The notes under the pieces were generated by a model. The model searched no databases, had not been told where the DNA came from, and saw only the letters and a list, made by a program, of their open reading frames with translations. This document shows, piece after piece, positions 23,988-33,471 of a stretch of 57,625 nt of DNA (positions within the stretch are counted from its first letter, which is position 1; each line of letters starts with the position of its first letter). A program made the position numbers and the translations under genes. The DNA is from Photobacterium ganghwense (GTDB lineage: Bacteria; Pseudomonadota; Gammaproteobacteria; Enterobacterales; Vibrionaceae): the NCBI RefSeq assembly GCF_003025595.1, contig NZ_PYMI01000014.1, positions 1 through 57,625 on the forward strand. Reading direction: 5' to 3'.

Positions 23988-25385
23988 ATGGCAGAAAGAA
24001 GCAAACCGAAGAATTTCAACGAGTCCAGGGTGGATGAACTCAAAATGGCACCTCACTCGCTCGAGGCCGAGCAGTCCGTTCTTGGCGGCCTGCTGCTGGA
24101 CAACGAGAAGTGGGACGTTGTCGCTGAAAAAGTCGTGGCGAAAGACTTTTACAGCCGTCCGCACCGCATCATTTTCGAAGGGGTCGCCAGCTTGCTGGAA
24201 TCCGGCCAACCATTGGATTTGATCACGCTGTCTGAGCATCTGGAGCGGGCAGACAAGCTGGAAGACGTTGGTGGCTTTGCCTACCTGGCGGAGCTGGCAA
24301 AAAATACCCCGTCAGCGGCTAACATCCTGGCATATGCCGAAATCGTGCGTGAACGCGCCCTGATCCGGGATATGATCAGTGTGGCTAACGAGATTGCGGA
24401 TGCCGGTTATGATCCCCAGGGGCGTACCAGTGAAGATCTGCTGGATATGGCGGAAAGCAAGGTATTTGCCATTGCCGAGCAGCGCACTTCTGCCAACGAA
24501 GGTCCGCAGAATGTCGATACCATTCTGGAGAAAACCCTGGAACGGATCGAGCTGCTGTACCAGAGCCCGCAGGACGGGGTGACCGGGGTCTCGACCGGGT
24601 TTACTGACCTTAACAAGAAAACGGCCGGTTTGCAGGGGTCGGATTTGATCATCGTGGCGGCCCGTCCGTCGATGGGTAAAACCACGTTCGCGATGAACCT
24701 GTGTGAAAACGCCGCCATGGAGCAAGAAAAGCCGGTTCTGATCTTCTCGCTGGAGATGCCCGCCGAACAAATCATGATGCGTATGCTCGCCTCCCTGTCC
24801 CGGGTTGACCAGACCAAGATCCGTACCGGTCAGCTGGATGACGAGGACTGGGCCCGGATTTCATCGACGATGGGTATTCTGATGGAAAAGAAGAATATGT
24901 ACATCGACGACAGCTCTGGCCTGACCCCGACCGAAGTGCGCTCCCGTGCCCGCCGGGTGGCACGTGACCACGGTGGCCTGAGCATGATCATGGTCGACTA
25001 CCTTCAGCTGATGCGGGTGCCTGGGTTGCAGGACAACCGTACCCTGGAAATCGCCGAAATCTCCCGCTCGTTGAAAGCGCTGGCCAAAGAGCTGAATGTG
25101 CCTGTGGTAGCGCTGTCGCAGCTGAACCGATCGTTGGAGCAGCGTGCCGATAAACGCCCGGTTAACTCCGACCTGCGTGAATCGGGGGCGATTGAGCAGG
25201 ATGCCGACTTGATCATGTTCATCTATCGCGATGAGGTCTACCATGAAGACAGTGCCCTGAAAGGGATTGCTGAAATCATTATTGGTAAGCAGCGTAATGG
25301 TCCTATCGGTTCCGTGCGTCTGACATTCCAGGGACAGTTCTCGCGCTTCGACAACTATGCCGGCCCGGCGTTTGACGACGAGTAA
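23988..25385 (+). CDS. dnaB: Replicative DNA helicase
   Basis: Hexameric 5'-3' helicase of the replication fork. The N-terminal primase-interacting domain (about 20-125) includes PHSLEAEQSVLGGLLL. The RecA-like domain has Walker A ARPSMGKTT (about 224-232), Walker B MVDYLQLM and the SQLNRSLEQR loop. 465 residues, no intein. dnaB followed by alr is conserved with E. coli. Confidence 0.97.
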   Translation: MAERSKPKNFNESRVDELKMAPHSLEAEQSVLGGLLLDNEKWDVVAEKVVAKDFYSRPHRIIFEGVASLLESGQPLDLITLSEHLERADKLEDVGGFAYLAELAKNTPSAANILAYAEIVRERALIRDMISVANEIADAGYDPQGRTSEDLLDMAESKVFAIAEQRTSANEGPQNVDTILEKTLERIELLYQSPQDGVTGVSTGFTDLNKKTAGLQGSDLIIVAARPSMGKTTFAMNLCENAAMEQEKPVLIFSLEMPAEQIMMRMLASLSRVDQTKIRTGQLDDEDWARISSTMGILMEKKNMYIDDSSGLTPTEVRSRARRVARDHGGLSMIMVDYLQLMRVPGLQDNRTLEIAEISRSLKALAKELNVPVVALSQLNRSLEQRADKRPVNSDLRESGAIEQDADLIMFIYRDEVYHEDSALKGIAEIIIGKQRNGPIGSVRLTFQGQFSRFDNYAGPAFDDE

Positions 25386-25451
25386 CGGCGCAGACTGACA
25401 ACAGAAAAAGAACAACCGGTAGATACCGGGCAGTAAACAGTAGGATTTTTG

Positions 25452-26531
25452 ATGAAAGCGGCAACAGCATATATCAACACCCAGGCCCTGACCCATAACC
25501 TGAGCCAGATTCGGGCTCAGGCGCCAAACAGCAAGATTCTGGCGGTCGTTAAGGCGAACGGTTACGGCCACGGACTGGACCATGTGGCCCAGAGCCTGCC
25601 GGATGTGGATGGTTTTGGTGTTGCCCGTATCGAAGAAGCACTGTCGCTGCGCGCTGGCGGAGTGGTGAAGCCGATTTTGTTGCTGGAAGGGTTTTATGCC
25701 CCGTCCGATCTGCCTATTCTGGAAACCAACAACATTCAGACCGTGGTGCACTGCGAAGAGCAACTGGATGCGCTGGAGCAGGCGAGCTTGGAAAGCCCGG
25801 TGGTGGTGTGGCTGAAAATTGATACCGGTATGCACCGACTGGGCGTTCGCCCGGAGCAGTACGCCTCATTTGTGGATCGCCTCCATGCCTGTCCGAATGT
25901 GGCGAAGCCGCTGCGTTACATGAGCCATTTCGGCTGTGCCGATGAGCCAGCCAGTCCGGTCACACCGGCCCAGATTGAGCTCTTTCTGGAATTGACCAAA
26001 GGCTGCAGTGGCGAACGTTCGCTGGCAGCATCGGCCGGAATTTTCGCCTGGCCGGACAGCCACCTGGAATGGATTCGCCCGGGCATCATCATGTACGGTG
26101 TGTCACCGTTTACTGAGTCAACGCGCAGCGCGCAGGCATTCAAAATGAAACCGGTGATGACGCTGACGTCGAGTCTGATTGCGGTGCGGGAAGTGAAGCA
26201 GGGCGAATCGGTTGGCTACGGTGCCAACTGGACCAGTGAACGGGATACCAAGGTGGGCGTGATTGCCATCGGCTACGGGGATGGCTATCCGCGTATGGCC
26301 CCGAACGGGACGCCGGTGCTGATTAACGGCCGCTTAACCCCGATTGCCGGCCGGGTCTCGATGGATATGCTGACGGTGGATTTGGGCCCGGAGGCTACCG
26401 ACAAAGTCGGCGATGAGGCGATTTTGTGGGGAGAAGGGCTGCCCGCTGAAGTGGTGGCAGGGCACATTGGTACCATTGCGTACGAGTTGGTGACCAAGCT
26501 GACGTCCCGTGTGGCGATGGCCTACAGCTGA
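25452..26531 (+). CDS. alr: Alanine racemase
   Basis: PLP enzyme interconverting L- and D-alanine for peptidoglycan. The PLP lysine is K34 (AVVKANGYGHG) and the opposing catalytic tyrosine is about Y256 (SVGYGANW). 359 residues with the ATG at 25452. The last base of its TGA stop is shared with the next gene's ATG. Confidence 0.96.
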   Translation: MKAATAYINTQALTHNLSQIRAQAPNSKILAVVKANGYGHGLDHVAQSLPDVDGFGVARIEEALSLRAGGVVKPILLLEGFYAPSDLPILETNNIQTVVHCEEQLDALEQASLESPVVVWLKIDTGMHRLGVRPEQYASFVDRLHACPNVAKPLRYMSHFGCADEPASPVTPAQIELFLELTKGCSGERSLAASAGIFAWPDSHLEWIRPGIIMYGVSPFTESTRSAQAFKMKPVMTLTSSLIAVREVKQGESVGYGANWTSERDTKVGVIAIGYGDGYPRMAPNGTPVLINGRLTPIAGRVSMDMLTVDLGPEATDKVGDEAILWGEGLPAEVVAGHIGTIAYELVTKLTSRVAMAYS

Positions 26532-27862
26532 TGGCGCGCATCGTGGCTGCCTTACCCACAGCAACCACCGACAAGGTGTCTGATAAACCGTTCCGGGCCG
26601 TGGCTATTGCCGCGGCCTGGCTGTTTTCAGTCGTCGTTCAGGCCAATGATGACGGCATCAAAATCAACACTGGCCACCTTGAAGAAAACGGCGAACTGAG
26701 CTGGGCGCGGGATTATGCCGTGGTACCTTTTGCTTTCTACACGGACAACTTCGGGTTTGCTGCCGGGATGGCTGGGGTGGTCAAAGGGGCCTGGCAACCG
26801 CAGGCCTCGGTGTTTGGGGCCGGTGTTATGGGTACCAAAGGTACCTGGATGACCTACCTGCGCGGGGACAACTTTCAGCCAGGCGCTGACAGCCGCTGGT
26901 TATTGGGGGGCGATGCGTACAACGCCGATTTTCAGGACATTGATTTTTATCTTGGCGCTGCCGCAGGGAATAATTCCAGCGCGGACGATGCCGTTACAGC
27001 CAGTGCATACGACGCCCGATACCGGCTGTTTGCCCGCTATATTTTCCCGCTGGGATCGGCCACGGAGAACCCACTGAGGTCGCTGGCTCTTGAGCGGCCG
27101 GTAACCGGCCATGTTCCTTGGCAAAGCGGCATTACTTCAGTCGAGTTCCGGCCGTTTTACTTCAGCCGCCGTTTTCATGATTCTCCTCCTTTGCCTGACA
27201 GCGAGTTTGCCCCGGCCGACGAAGTCTGGGGGCTCGAAACCCGGCTGGAATGGGACAACCTGAACAACGAACATAACCCGACCAAAGGCTCACTCAGCCA
27301 GCTGACGGTGACGGTGGATCCGGGCAGTGATGACCGGGCGAGCTGGTGGCAGTGGGAACTCAGCCAGAGCTGGTTCTGGGACTTAGGACCGGCAGGGGAG
27401 GTGTTTGATCAGCAGGTGCTGGCCGTGAATGCTTATCTGTCGGATGTGCCGGGCTGGAACCAGAGCGAGTCCGTAAATGGCAACTCGCTTTATCACCGGC
27501 CGCCGGAGTTTGCCCGTGCCAGTCTGGGCGGTTTGTTCCGGCTGCGCAGTTACCAGGGCGGCCGTTTTACCGATCGCAGTGCTATCAGCTACAGCGTGGA
27601 ATACCGGGTTATGCCGGACTGGCAGCCTCTGGGAGGTTGGCCGGTCTTCAACTGGTATGACGTACCCTGGTGGCAGTGGGTCGTGTTTGCCGATGCCGGG
27701 CGGGTTGCTGATGAGTTCAACTTAGCGACCCTCAATAAAGCGATGCGCTGGAGCGCCGGCGGCGCTGTGCGCTTTCAGGTGGAAGGCGTGGTGGTACGTG
27801 CTGAAATGGCCTGGGGTGAGGAAGACAGCCGGTTTGCGGTAATGGTGAACCAGCCGTTTTAG
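26531..27862 (+). CDS. BamA/TamA-family outer-membrane protein
   Basis: 443-residue protein with an export signal and a C-terminal barrel of the bacterial surface antigen type. Family-like segments are LETRLEWDNLNNEHNPTKGS, LGGLFRLRSYQGGRFTDRSA and the terminal strand ending in Phe (FAVMVNQPF). No POTRA repeats are visible, so it is not a full BamA or TamA; it belongs to the short barrel-only group whose role is unknown. The ATG overlaps the alr stop (ATGA), suggesting translational coupling. The N terminus before the hydrophobic helix is long for a signal peptide, so an in-frame GTG at 26576 (SDKPFRAVAIAAAWLFSVVVQA) may be the true start. Confidence 0.78.
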   Translation: MARIVAALPTATTDKVSDKPFRAVAIAAAWLFSVVVQANDDGIKINTGHLEENGELSWARDYAVVPFAFYTDNFGFAAGMAGVVKGAWQPQASVFGAGVMGTKGTWMTYLRGDNFQPGADSRWLLGGDAYNADFQDIDFYLGAAAGNNSSADDAVTASAYDARYRLFARYIFPLGSATENPLRSLALERPVTGHVPWQSGITSVEFRPFYFSRRFHDSPPLPDSEFAPADEVWGLETRLEWDNLNNEHNPTKGSLSQLTVTVDPGSDDRASWWQWELSQSWFWDLGPAGEVFDQQVLAVNAYLSDVPGWNQSESVNGNSLYHRPPEFARASLGGLFRLRSYQGGRFTDRSAISYSVEYRVMPDWQPLGGWPVFNWYDVPWWQWVVFADAGRVADEFNLATLNKAMRWSAGGAVRFQVEGVVVRAEMAWGEEDSRFAVMVNQPF

Positions 27863-28009
27863 TGGTGGGGAGGCACGCTTGGTTTGCGATGGCGGGCAGG
27901 AGCTTGAATCTAAACCTCAACATCGACTTTAGCTTTAACCTGGATCCGGCTGGATCTGAGAATCCCTCTTGTCGCCCCTTTGGCAGCGCCCGAATGCCCG
28001 ATGAGGCTT

Positions 28010-28034
28010 AAAAAAGGCGAGCGGGTGGCTCGCC
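28010..28034 (-). terminator. Terminator of the RimK-like gene
   Basis: On the minus strand GGCGAGC-CACCC-GCTCGCC followed by TTTTTT. Confidence 0.88.
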
Positions 28035-28074
28035 ATTGTGGGGGTTGGTCGCTTGTCGGTATCGGGTACTGTGC

Positions 28075-29541
28075 TTAGAAACCGCGTAGCTGAATACGAC
28101 GCAGGAATTCGGTCATGATCCGGTCGTACAGCAGGTCGCCGAGGAAGGCGTCCTCTACTTTGTGGTCAATACTCGGGTTATCGTTGATTTCAATCACCAC
28201 CACCTGACCGTCAACCTCTTTCAAATCCACCCCGTATAACCCGGAGCCAATTTGGTTGGCGGCTTTCAGGGCGGTGTCGATCACCGCTTTCGGCACTTGT
28301 TTCAGATCCAACGTCTCAAAGCCGCCTGAGCTGACCCGACCGCTGTTGTGGTGCTGATAAATCTGCCAGTGGCCCCGGCTCATGTAGTACTTGCAGGCGA
28401 ACAGCGGCTGGCGATTGAGCACTCCAATGCGCCAGTCAAAGTCGGTCGGCAAAAATTCCTGAGCCAGAATCAGGGTGCTGCGGGCAAACAGCTTATCCAT
28501 CTGGGTCAGCAGTTCCTCGCGGTTCTTCACCTTAACCACACCCACCGAGAATGCGCCATCCGGTACTTTCAATACCATCGGGAAACCGATCTCACGCTCA
28601 GCCAACTCCTGCCAGTGCGGATCAAAGTTTTTCAGGATCACGCTCTTGGGCGTCGGAACCTTGTGCAGACGCAGCAGTTCAGTCAGGAACACCTTGTTGG
28701 TGCACTTCATGATGGATTCCGGATCGTCCATGACGACCAGTCCGAGCTTTTCCGCAGTCTTGGCGAAGCGGTAAGTAAAGTTACCAATGTTCGTGGTCGA
28801 GCGGATAAACAGGCCGTCAAATTCCCCCAGACGGGAAAGGTCGTCCGGGGTGATGGTCTGCAGCCGCATTCCCAGGCGTTTGGCCGCTTTCTTAAAGCTG
28901 TGCAGGGCCGTGCTGTCTGACGGTGGCATTTTCTCATGCGGATCGACCAGCAGCGCCAGATCATAGCGTGCATTCTTGTTCGGCTTGGGTGAGCGCCAGA
29001 CCTTGTTCGAGAAGCGCTCCAGTGCTTCGGCAAATTGGTCCTGTTCCGGATCCGTCAGGTCCTGGAACGGGAATGGTGTGATCTGTTCAACCTGCCAATG
29101 TGACTCTGAGCGGCGAATGGTGACCTGCATGACTGGCACCATAAAGTGCTCGAACAGGCGACGGGCAATTTTCTCAAAGCCCGGCACCCTGGATTGGCCA
29201 AAATAGATTTTTTCTTCCAGACGGTCCCCGACAGCCGGCATATGGTTGGCAAACGCCTTCTCCAGCTGGTCAGACGGTACCGACAACAAGAACGGCTGAG
29301 ACAGATCATTGATCGTCATTACCCGCGGGATCACCCGGTGACCCCGCGCCTCAGCCATCAGCGAGCAATAATAGCCGCTGCTCATATACCCATAGTCTCG
29401 GCACAGGTTGATAACCTGTGTGGTTTTATTCTCGCAAAACGCGCCGTGTTGTAAGTAGGTATCTACAGTGACGACCCTGTCAGAAGGGAAATACTGCCGC
29501 CAGTCACTGTCGTTGTCGGTAATAATGAGGACTTTTGTCAT
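28075..29541 (-). CDS. RimK-family ATP-grasp ligase with RLAN N-terminal domain
   Basis: Carboxylate-amine ligase of the ATP-grasp superfamily; family members join Glu or other amino acids through an acyl-phosphate. The N-terminal half (about 1-190) is the RimK-like N-terminal-associated (RLAN) type. The C-terminal half is the ATP-grasp fold, with FPMVLKVPDGAFSVGVVKV, FDWRIGVLNRQPLFACKYYM and the metal-binding VVIEINDNPS. The ATG at 29541 has AGGTGAG 7 nt upstream; an in-frame GTG at 29553 adds four residues. It is divergent from a GNAT/C39 fusion, a pairing that suggests a peptide-modifying system. It is not the ribosomal S6 RimK itself, being far longer. The actual substrate is unknown. Confidence 0.88.
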   Translation of the reverse strand: MTKVLIITDNDSDWRQYFPSDRVVTVDTYLQHGAFCENKTTQVINLCRDYGYMSSGYYCSLMAEARGHRVIPRVMTINDLSQPFLLSVPSDQLEKAFANHMPAVGDRLEEKIYFGQSRVPGFEKIARRLFEHFMVPVMQVTIRRSESHWQVEQITPFPFQDLTDPEQDQFAEALERFSNKVWRSPKPNKNARYDLALLVDPHEKMPPSDSTALHSFKKAAKRLGMRLQTITPDDLSRLGEFDGLFIRSTTNIGNFTYRFAKTAEKLGLVVMDDPESIMKCTNKVFLTELLRLHKVPTPKSVILKNFDPHWQELAEREIGFPMVLKVPDGAFSVGVVKVKNREELLTQMDKLFARSTLILAQEFLPTDFDWRIGVLNRQPLFACKYYMSRGHWQIYQHHNSGRVSSGGFETLDLKQVPKAVIDTALKAANQIGSGLYGVDLKEVDGQVVVIEINDNPSIDHKVEDAFLGDLLYDRIMTEFLRRIQLRGF

Positions 29542-29616
29542 CTTTTCACTCACCTATAGCCATTCGGCCAAATTTGGGATTTAATCGATCCAGTCCATTC
29601 AAGCGTGAATAAGTCC

Positions 29617-30729
29617 ATGATAGTCCGTATCGCACTGCTCAATGATCTAGCCAGTTTAAATACTCTTGAGGCTCAGCTTTTTGACGGGGACCGAATCGCC
29701 CCGCGTCAGATGCGGCGGTTTATTAAATCGCCCCAGAGCGTGTTATTTGTGGCGGAAGAGGAAGGTCGAATTACCGGCTATGGACTGGTGTTGTTTCACC
29801 GGGGTACCCAGCTGGCACGGTTATATTCCCTTGCCGTCGATCCCGAGTTCCGTGGCAGGCACATAGCCCAGCAGTTATTGGCTGCGTGTGAAGCGGCGGC
29901 GCTGGAAAACGGTTTCAATACATTACGGCTGGAAGTGCGGAATGACAATCGTGCCGCGCGAAATCTTTATGAAAAATGCGGCTATAAACCATTAAAAGTT
30001 TTAATCCATTATTACGATGATCTGGCCGATGGGATCCGGATGCAAAAACGTCTCAGTCCGGTCGAGGCCAAGCATTTATTGCCGCTGCCACTGTACGTGC
30101 AGACCACGCCTTTTACCTGCGGCCCGTCCTGTCTGATGATGAGCCTGTCCTATCTCGATCCCGATTTTCAGCCGAGCCGGCAGTTGGAGTTACAGCTGTG
30201 GCGTGAGGCGACCACTATCTTTATGGCATCCGGTCACGGTGGCTGCAGCGGGCATGGGCTGGCAATGGCGGCGCACCGTCGGGGCTGTGATGTCGAGCTG
30301 TGGGCGCAGTCAAAATCCACCCCGTTTATCGACAGTGTCAGGGACCCGAAGAAAAAAGACATTATTGAGCTGGTGCACCTGGATTTCTGCCAGCAACTGG
30401 AAGAAGCCGCTGTCCCGGTTGTTGATGCGATGCCATCGGTTGAGCAGATTGAAACCTGGCTGAAACAGGGCATGTGTCTGCTGATGTTGATCAGCACATA
30501 CCGGTTCAACGGCTGTAAAGAGCCGCACTGGATTGTGCTCAGCGGGGTCAGTGAGCAGTTCTTTTTCTTCCATGACCCCTATGCGGAAGACCGAGCGGAC
30601 AGCAGCCATCGCGCCCATATCCCGCTAAACAAAGCCGGACTGAGCCAAATTCTGGGGTTCGGGCGCCAGAAACACACCGCCTGTGTTGTGCTCAGGCCGG
30701 TAGCGGGGATTACTCCCCTTGCAGGGTAA
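29617..30729 (+). CDS. GNAT acetyltransferase fused to a C39-like papain-fold peptidase
   Basis: Two domains in 370 residues. Residues 1-145 are a GNAT fold with the acetyl-CoA loop DPEFRGRHIAQQLL and NLYEKCGYKP. Residues 150-370 are a peptidase C39-like domain with C168 (FTCGPSC), H304 (EPHWIVLSG) and D320 (FHDPYAE) as likely catalytic triad. No transporter or signal peptide is present, so this is a cytoplasmic enzyme, not a bacteriocin exporter. An in-frame GTG at 29605 is an alternative start; neither has a clear ribosome-binding site. Its 3' end overlaps the convergent yjbQ gene by 20 bp. Confidence 0.88.
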   Translation: MIVRIALLNDLASLNTLEAQLFDGDRIAPRQMRRFIKSPQSVLFVAEEEGRITGYGLVLFHRGTQLARLYSLAVDPEFRGRHIAQQLLAACEAAALENGFNTLRLEVRNDNRAARNLYEKCGYKPLKVLIHYYDDLADGIRMQKRLSPVEAKHLLPLPLYVQTTPFTCGPSCLMMSLSYLDPDFQPSRQLELQLWREATTIFMASGHGGCSGHGLAMAAHRRGCDVELWAQSKSTPFIDSVRDPKKKDIIELVHLDFCQQLEEAAVPVVDAMPSVEQIETWLKQGMCLLMLISTYRFNGCKEPHWIVLSGVSEQFFFFHDPYAEDRADSSHRAHIPLNKAGLSQILGFGRQKHTACVVLRPVAGITPLAG

Positions 30730-31129
30730 TCACCAGCGTACGGCTGCCGCCGTGGTCACGGTGCTCACCCAGGTAGATCCCCTGCCAGGTGCCTAAGGCG
30801 AGGCGTCCGTTCGTGATGGGTACTGTCACACTGTTACCCAGCAGCGACGCTTTGATATGGGCTGGCATGTCATCGTCCCCTTCATACGTGTGCCGGTAGT
30901 ACGGCGCACGTTCCGGCACGGCCTGATTAAAGTGGGTTTCCATATCACCGCGTACCGTCGGATCGGCGTTTTCATTAATCGTCAGGCTGGCCGAGGTGTG
31001 CTGGATAAAGAGATGGGCCAGCCCGACGTTCAGTGAAGCCAATTGTGAAAGGTGTTGTTCAATTTCATCGGTTATCAGGTGAAAGCCGCGTGAGCGGGCG
31101 CGCAGCTGCATTTTAGTTTGGTACCACAT
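30710..31129 (-). CDS. yjbQ: YjbQ / UPF0047 family protein
   Basis: 139 residues closely resembling E. coli YjbQ: MWYQTKMQLRARSRGFHLIT, HTSASLTINENADPTVR, LALGTWQGIYLGEHR and the end TLQGE. Members of the family show weak thiamin-phosphate synthase activity; the physiological role is unsettled. The start at 31129 was chosen from the family N terminus (MWYQ) over an in-frame ATG at 31147. Confidence 0.93.
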   Translation of the reverse strand: MWYQTKMQLRARSRGFHLITDEIEQHLSQLASLNVGLAHLFIQHTSASLTINENADPTVRGDMETHFNQAVPERAPYYRHTYEGDDDMPAHIKASLLGNSVTVPITNGRLALGTWQGIYLGEHRDHGGSRTLVITLQGE

Positions 31130-31289
31130 GTTGTTAACCCTTTTCATTTCTTTGTGACAAACAGCGATGATTGTTAAACATATTGCACTGTTTCCTCTCG
31201 ATCATTTACTCTTTGTTTTCGTGACCTGACGCAATGAAGGCCATAATGGCTCGCGTCATAATTATTCATAAGTTGTAAAATTACAAAAA

Positions 31290-31318
31290 TTAGACGGCCT
31301 CGCAGGTTGAGCTACACT
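31290..31318 (+). promoter_or_regulatory. pgi promoter
   Basis: TTAGAC (31290-31295), 17 nt, TACACT (31313-31318), preceded by an AT-rich stretch (31255-31290) that could act as UP element. The leader is about 95 nt. Confidence 0.65.
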
Positions 31319-31418
31319 TGGGGCAGCACGGTTTCACAACATTCTTATCATCGGGGATCCCTTGCGGGAGTATGGTTACCCGTAAGTGGATGAACAATTA
31401 AAAATCAGGAACTTCACC

Positions 31419-33071
31419 ATGTTGAAAGACATCAATCCAACTCAGACCGACGCGTGGAAAGCGCTGACCGCCCACTTTGAAGATGCACAGGATCTTCAGC
31501 TGAGCGAGCTGTTTGCCAACGACAGCGAGCGTTTCACAAAGTTTTCGGCCACGTTCGGCGCTGACATCCTGTTGGATTACTCCAAAAACCTTATCACTGA
31601 AGAGACCATGGCAAAACTGTTTGCTCTGGCCGAAGAAACGGAAGTTAAAGCGGCGATTGCTGACCTGTTCAGTGGTGAGAAGATCAACCGAACTGAAGAT
31701 CGTGCTGTGCTGCACTCAGCGCTGCGTAACCGCAGCAACACACCTATTATGGTAGACGGCGAAGACGTGATGCCAAAGGTGAATGCCGTATTGGACAAAA
31801 TGCAGGCTTTTACAGCCCGTATCGTTGATGGTGAGTGGAAAGGTTACACCGGTAAAGCGATCACTGATGTGGTGAACATTGGTATCGGTGGTTCAGACTT
31901 GGGCCCGTACATGGTGACTGAGGCGCTGATGCCTTACAAAACTCGCCTGAACATGCACTTTGTGTCTAACGTTGACGGCACCCATATTGCTGAAACCCTG
32001 AAAGCGCTGAATCCGGAAACCACCCTGTTCCTGATCGCTTCGAAGACTTTCACCACCCAGGAAACCATGACCAACGCGCACTCTGCCCGTGACTGGTTCC
32101 TGGCGGAAGCCGGTGATCAAGCGCACGTTGCGAAACACTTTGCGGCGCTGTCGACCAATGCCAGCGCGGTCGCGGAGTTTGGTATCGATACCGACAACAT
32201 GTTTGAGTTCTGGGACTGGGTCGGCGGCCGTTACTCACTGTGTTCAGCGATCGGTCTGTCTATCAGCCTGGCGATCGGCTACGACAACTTCGTGGCGCTG
32301 CTGGATGGTGCCCATGCGATGGACAAACACTTCGCAGAAGCGCCGCTGGAGCAAAACCTGCCAGTGATTCTGGCGCTGATCGGGATCTGGTACAACAACT
32401 TCTACGGCGCAGAGTCGGAAGCGATTCTGCCTTATGACCAGTACCTGCACCGTTTCGCCGCGTATTTCCAGCAAGGCAATATGGAATCAAACGGCAAGTG
32501 TGTTGACCGTGGCGGCAACCCGATTGACTACCAGACGGGCCCTATTATCTGGGGTGAGCCGGGAACGAATGGTCAGCACGCGTTCTACCAGCTGATTCAC
32601 CAGGGAACGAAACTGATTCCGTGTGATTTCATCGCTCCGGCGATCAGCCATAACCCTCTGAGCGATCACCATCCAAAACTGATGGCGAACTTCTTTGCTC
32701 AGACTGAGGCTCTGGCTTTTGGAAAAACCAAAGAGCAGGTGGAAGCGGAATTTATTGCGGCCGGTAAGTCGCTGGACGAAGTGAAAGATCTGGTTCCGTT
32801 CAAAGTGTTCGATGGTAACCGTCCAACCAACTCCATTCTGGTCAAGCAAGTGACACCGGCAGTGCTGGGCTCATTGATTGCGCTGTACGAACACAAAATC
32901 TTTACTCAGGGTGTGATCTGGAATATCTACAGCTTTGACCAGTGGGGTGTTGAGCTAGGCAAACAGCTGGCGAACAAGATTCTGCCAGAGCTGAACAGCG
33001 CTGATGCCATCAGCAGCCATGACAGTTCAACCAATGGCCTGATCAACGCATTCAAACAATGGCGTCAGTGA
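31419..33071 (+). CDS. pgi: Glucose-6-phosphate isomerase
   Basis: Interconverts glucose-6-P and fructose-6-P in glycolysis and gluconeogenesis. The 550 residues include INIGIGGSDLGPYMV-type motif (VVNIGIGGSDLGP), FLIASKTFTTQETMTNA, the signature FWDWVGGRYSLCSAIGLS, the catalytic Glu region MESNGK and SFDQWGVELGK. ATCAGGA lies 8 nt before the ATG. The in-frame extension from 31386 is not family-like. Confidence 0.97.
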   Translation: MLKDINPTQTDAWKALTAHFEDAQDLQLSELFANDSERFTKFSATFGADILLDYSKNLITEETMAKLFALAEETEVKAAIADLFSGEKINRTEDRAVLHSALRNRSNTPIMVDGEDVMPKVNAVLDKMQAFTARIVDGEWKGYTGKAITDVVNIGIGGSDLGPYMVTEALMPYKTRLNMHFVSNVDGTHIAETLKALNPETTLFLIASKTFTTQETMTNAHSARDWFLAEAGDQAHVAKHFAALSTNASAVAEFGIDTDNMFEFWDWVGGRYSLCSAIGLSISLAIGYDNFVALLDGAHAMDKHFAEAPLEQNLPVILALIGIWYNNFYGAESEAILPYDQYLHRFAAYFQQGNMESNGKCVDRGGNPIDYQTGPIIWGEPGTNGQHAFYQLIHQGTKLIPCDFIAPAISHNPLSDHHPKLMANFFAQTEALAFGKTKEQVEAEFIAAGKSLDEVKDLVPFKVFDGNRPTNSILVKQVTPAVLGSLIALYEHKIFTQGVIWNIYSFDQWGVELGKQLANKILPELNSADAISSHDSSTNGLINAFKQWRQ

Positions 33072-33102
33072 TCTGCTGGCCGGGCCAATAAAATTTGCCA
33101 AT

Positions 33103-33134
33103 AAAAAACGCCGCATTTGTGCGGCGTTTATTTT
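33103..33134. terminator. Terminator between pgi and the cold-shock gene (bidirectional)
   Basis: AAACGCCGCA/TGCGGCGTTT with loop TTTG; T runs on both strands. Confidence 0.9.
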
Positions 33135-33153
33135 TGGCGTGTGTAGCGAGGCA

Positions 33154-33366
33154 TTAAGACAACGCAATCACTTCGCTGGCTTGTGGGCCTTTCTGACCAT
33201 CTGTCACGATAAATTCAACACTTTGGCCTTCGCGCAGAGTACGGCGGCCGTTGTTTTGAACGATAGCGCTGAAGTGTACAAACACATCTTTGCCATCCGC
33301 ACCTGAAATAAAGCCAAAGCCTTTTTCATCGTTGAACCACTTTACGGTTCCAGTCAGTTTGCTCAT
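33154..33366 (-). CDS. cspE-like: CspA-family cold-shock protein
   Basis: 70-residue single-strand nucleic-acid chaperone. MSKLTGTVKWFNDEKGFGFIS carries RNP1 (KGFGFI, 16-21), and VFVHF (28-32) is RNP2. The start at 33366 follows GGAAAGATCG; 19 in-frame codons upstream are leader. Which Csp paralogue this is cannot be settled from one copy. Confidence 0.95.
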   Translation of the reverse strand: MSKLTGTVKWFNDEKGFGFISGADGKDVFVHFSAIVQNNGRRTLREGQSVEFIVTDGQKGPQASEVIALS

Positions 33367-33471
33367 GTTACGATCTTTCCTTTGCAATCGAGTATTTCCT
33401 TGCTGCCTGATACAGGCAAGCAAAACGACGCTGAGGGTTCATCAATACGTGTCTTGATGCCTATCCAGCAT

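Noticed and set aside
29617..30729. C39 domain read as a bacteriocin-processing exporter
   Set aside because: There is no ABC or membrane domain; the peptidase fold is fused to a GNAT domain instead, and no double-glycine leader peptide gene is near.
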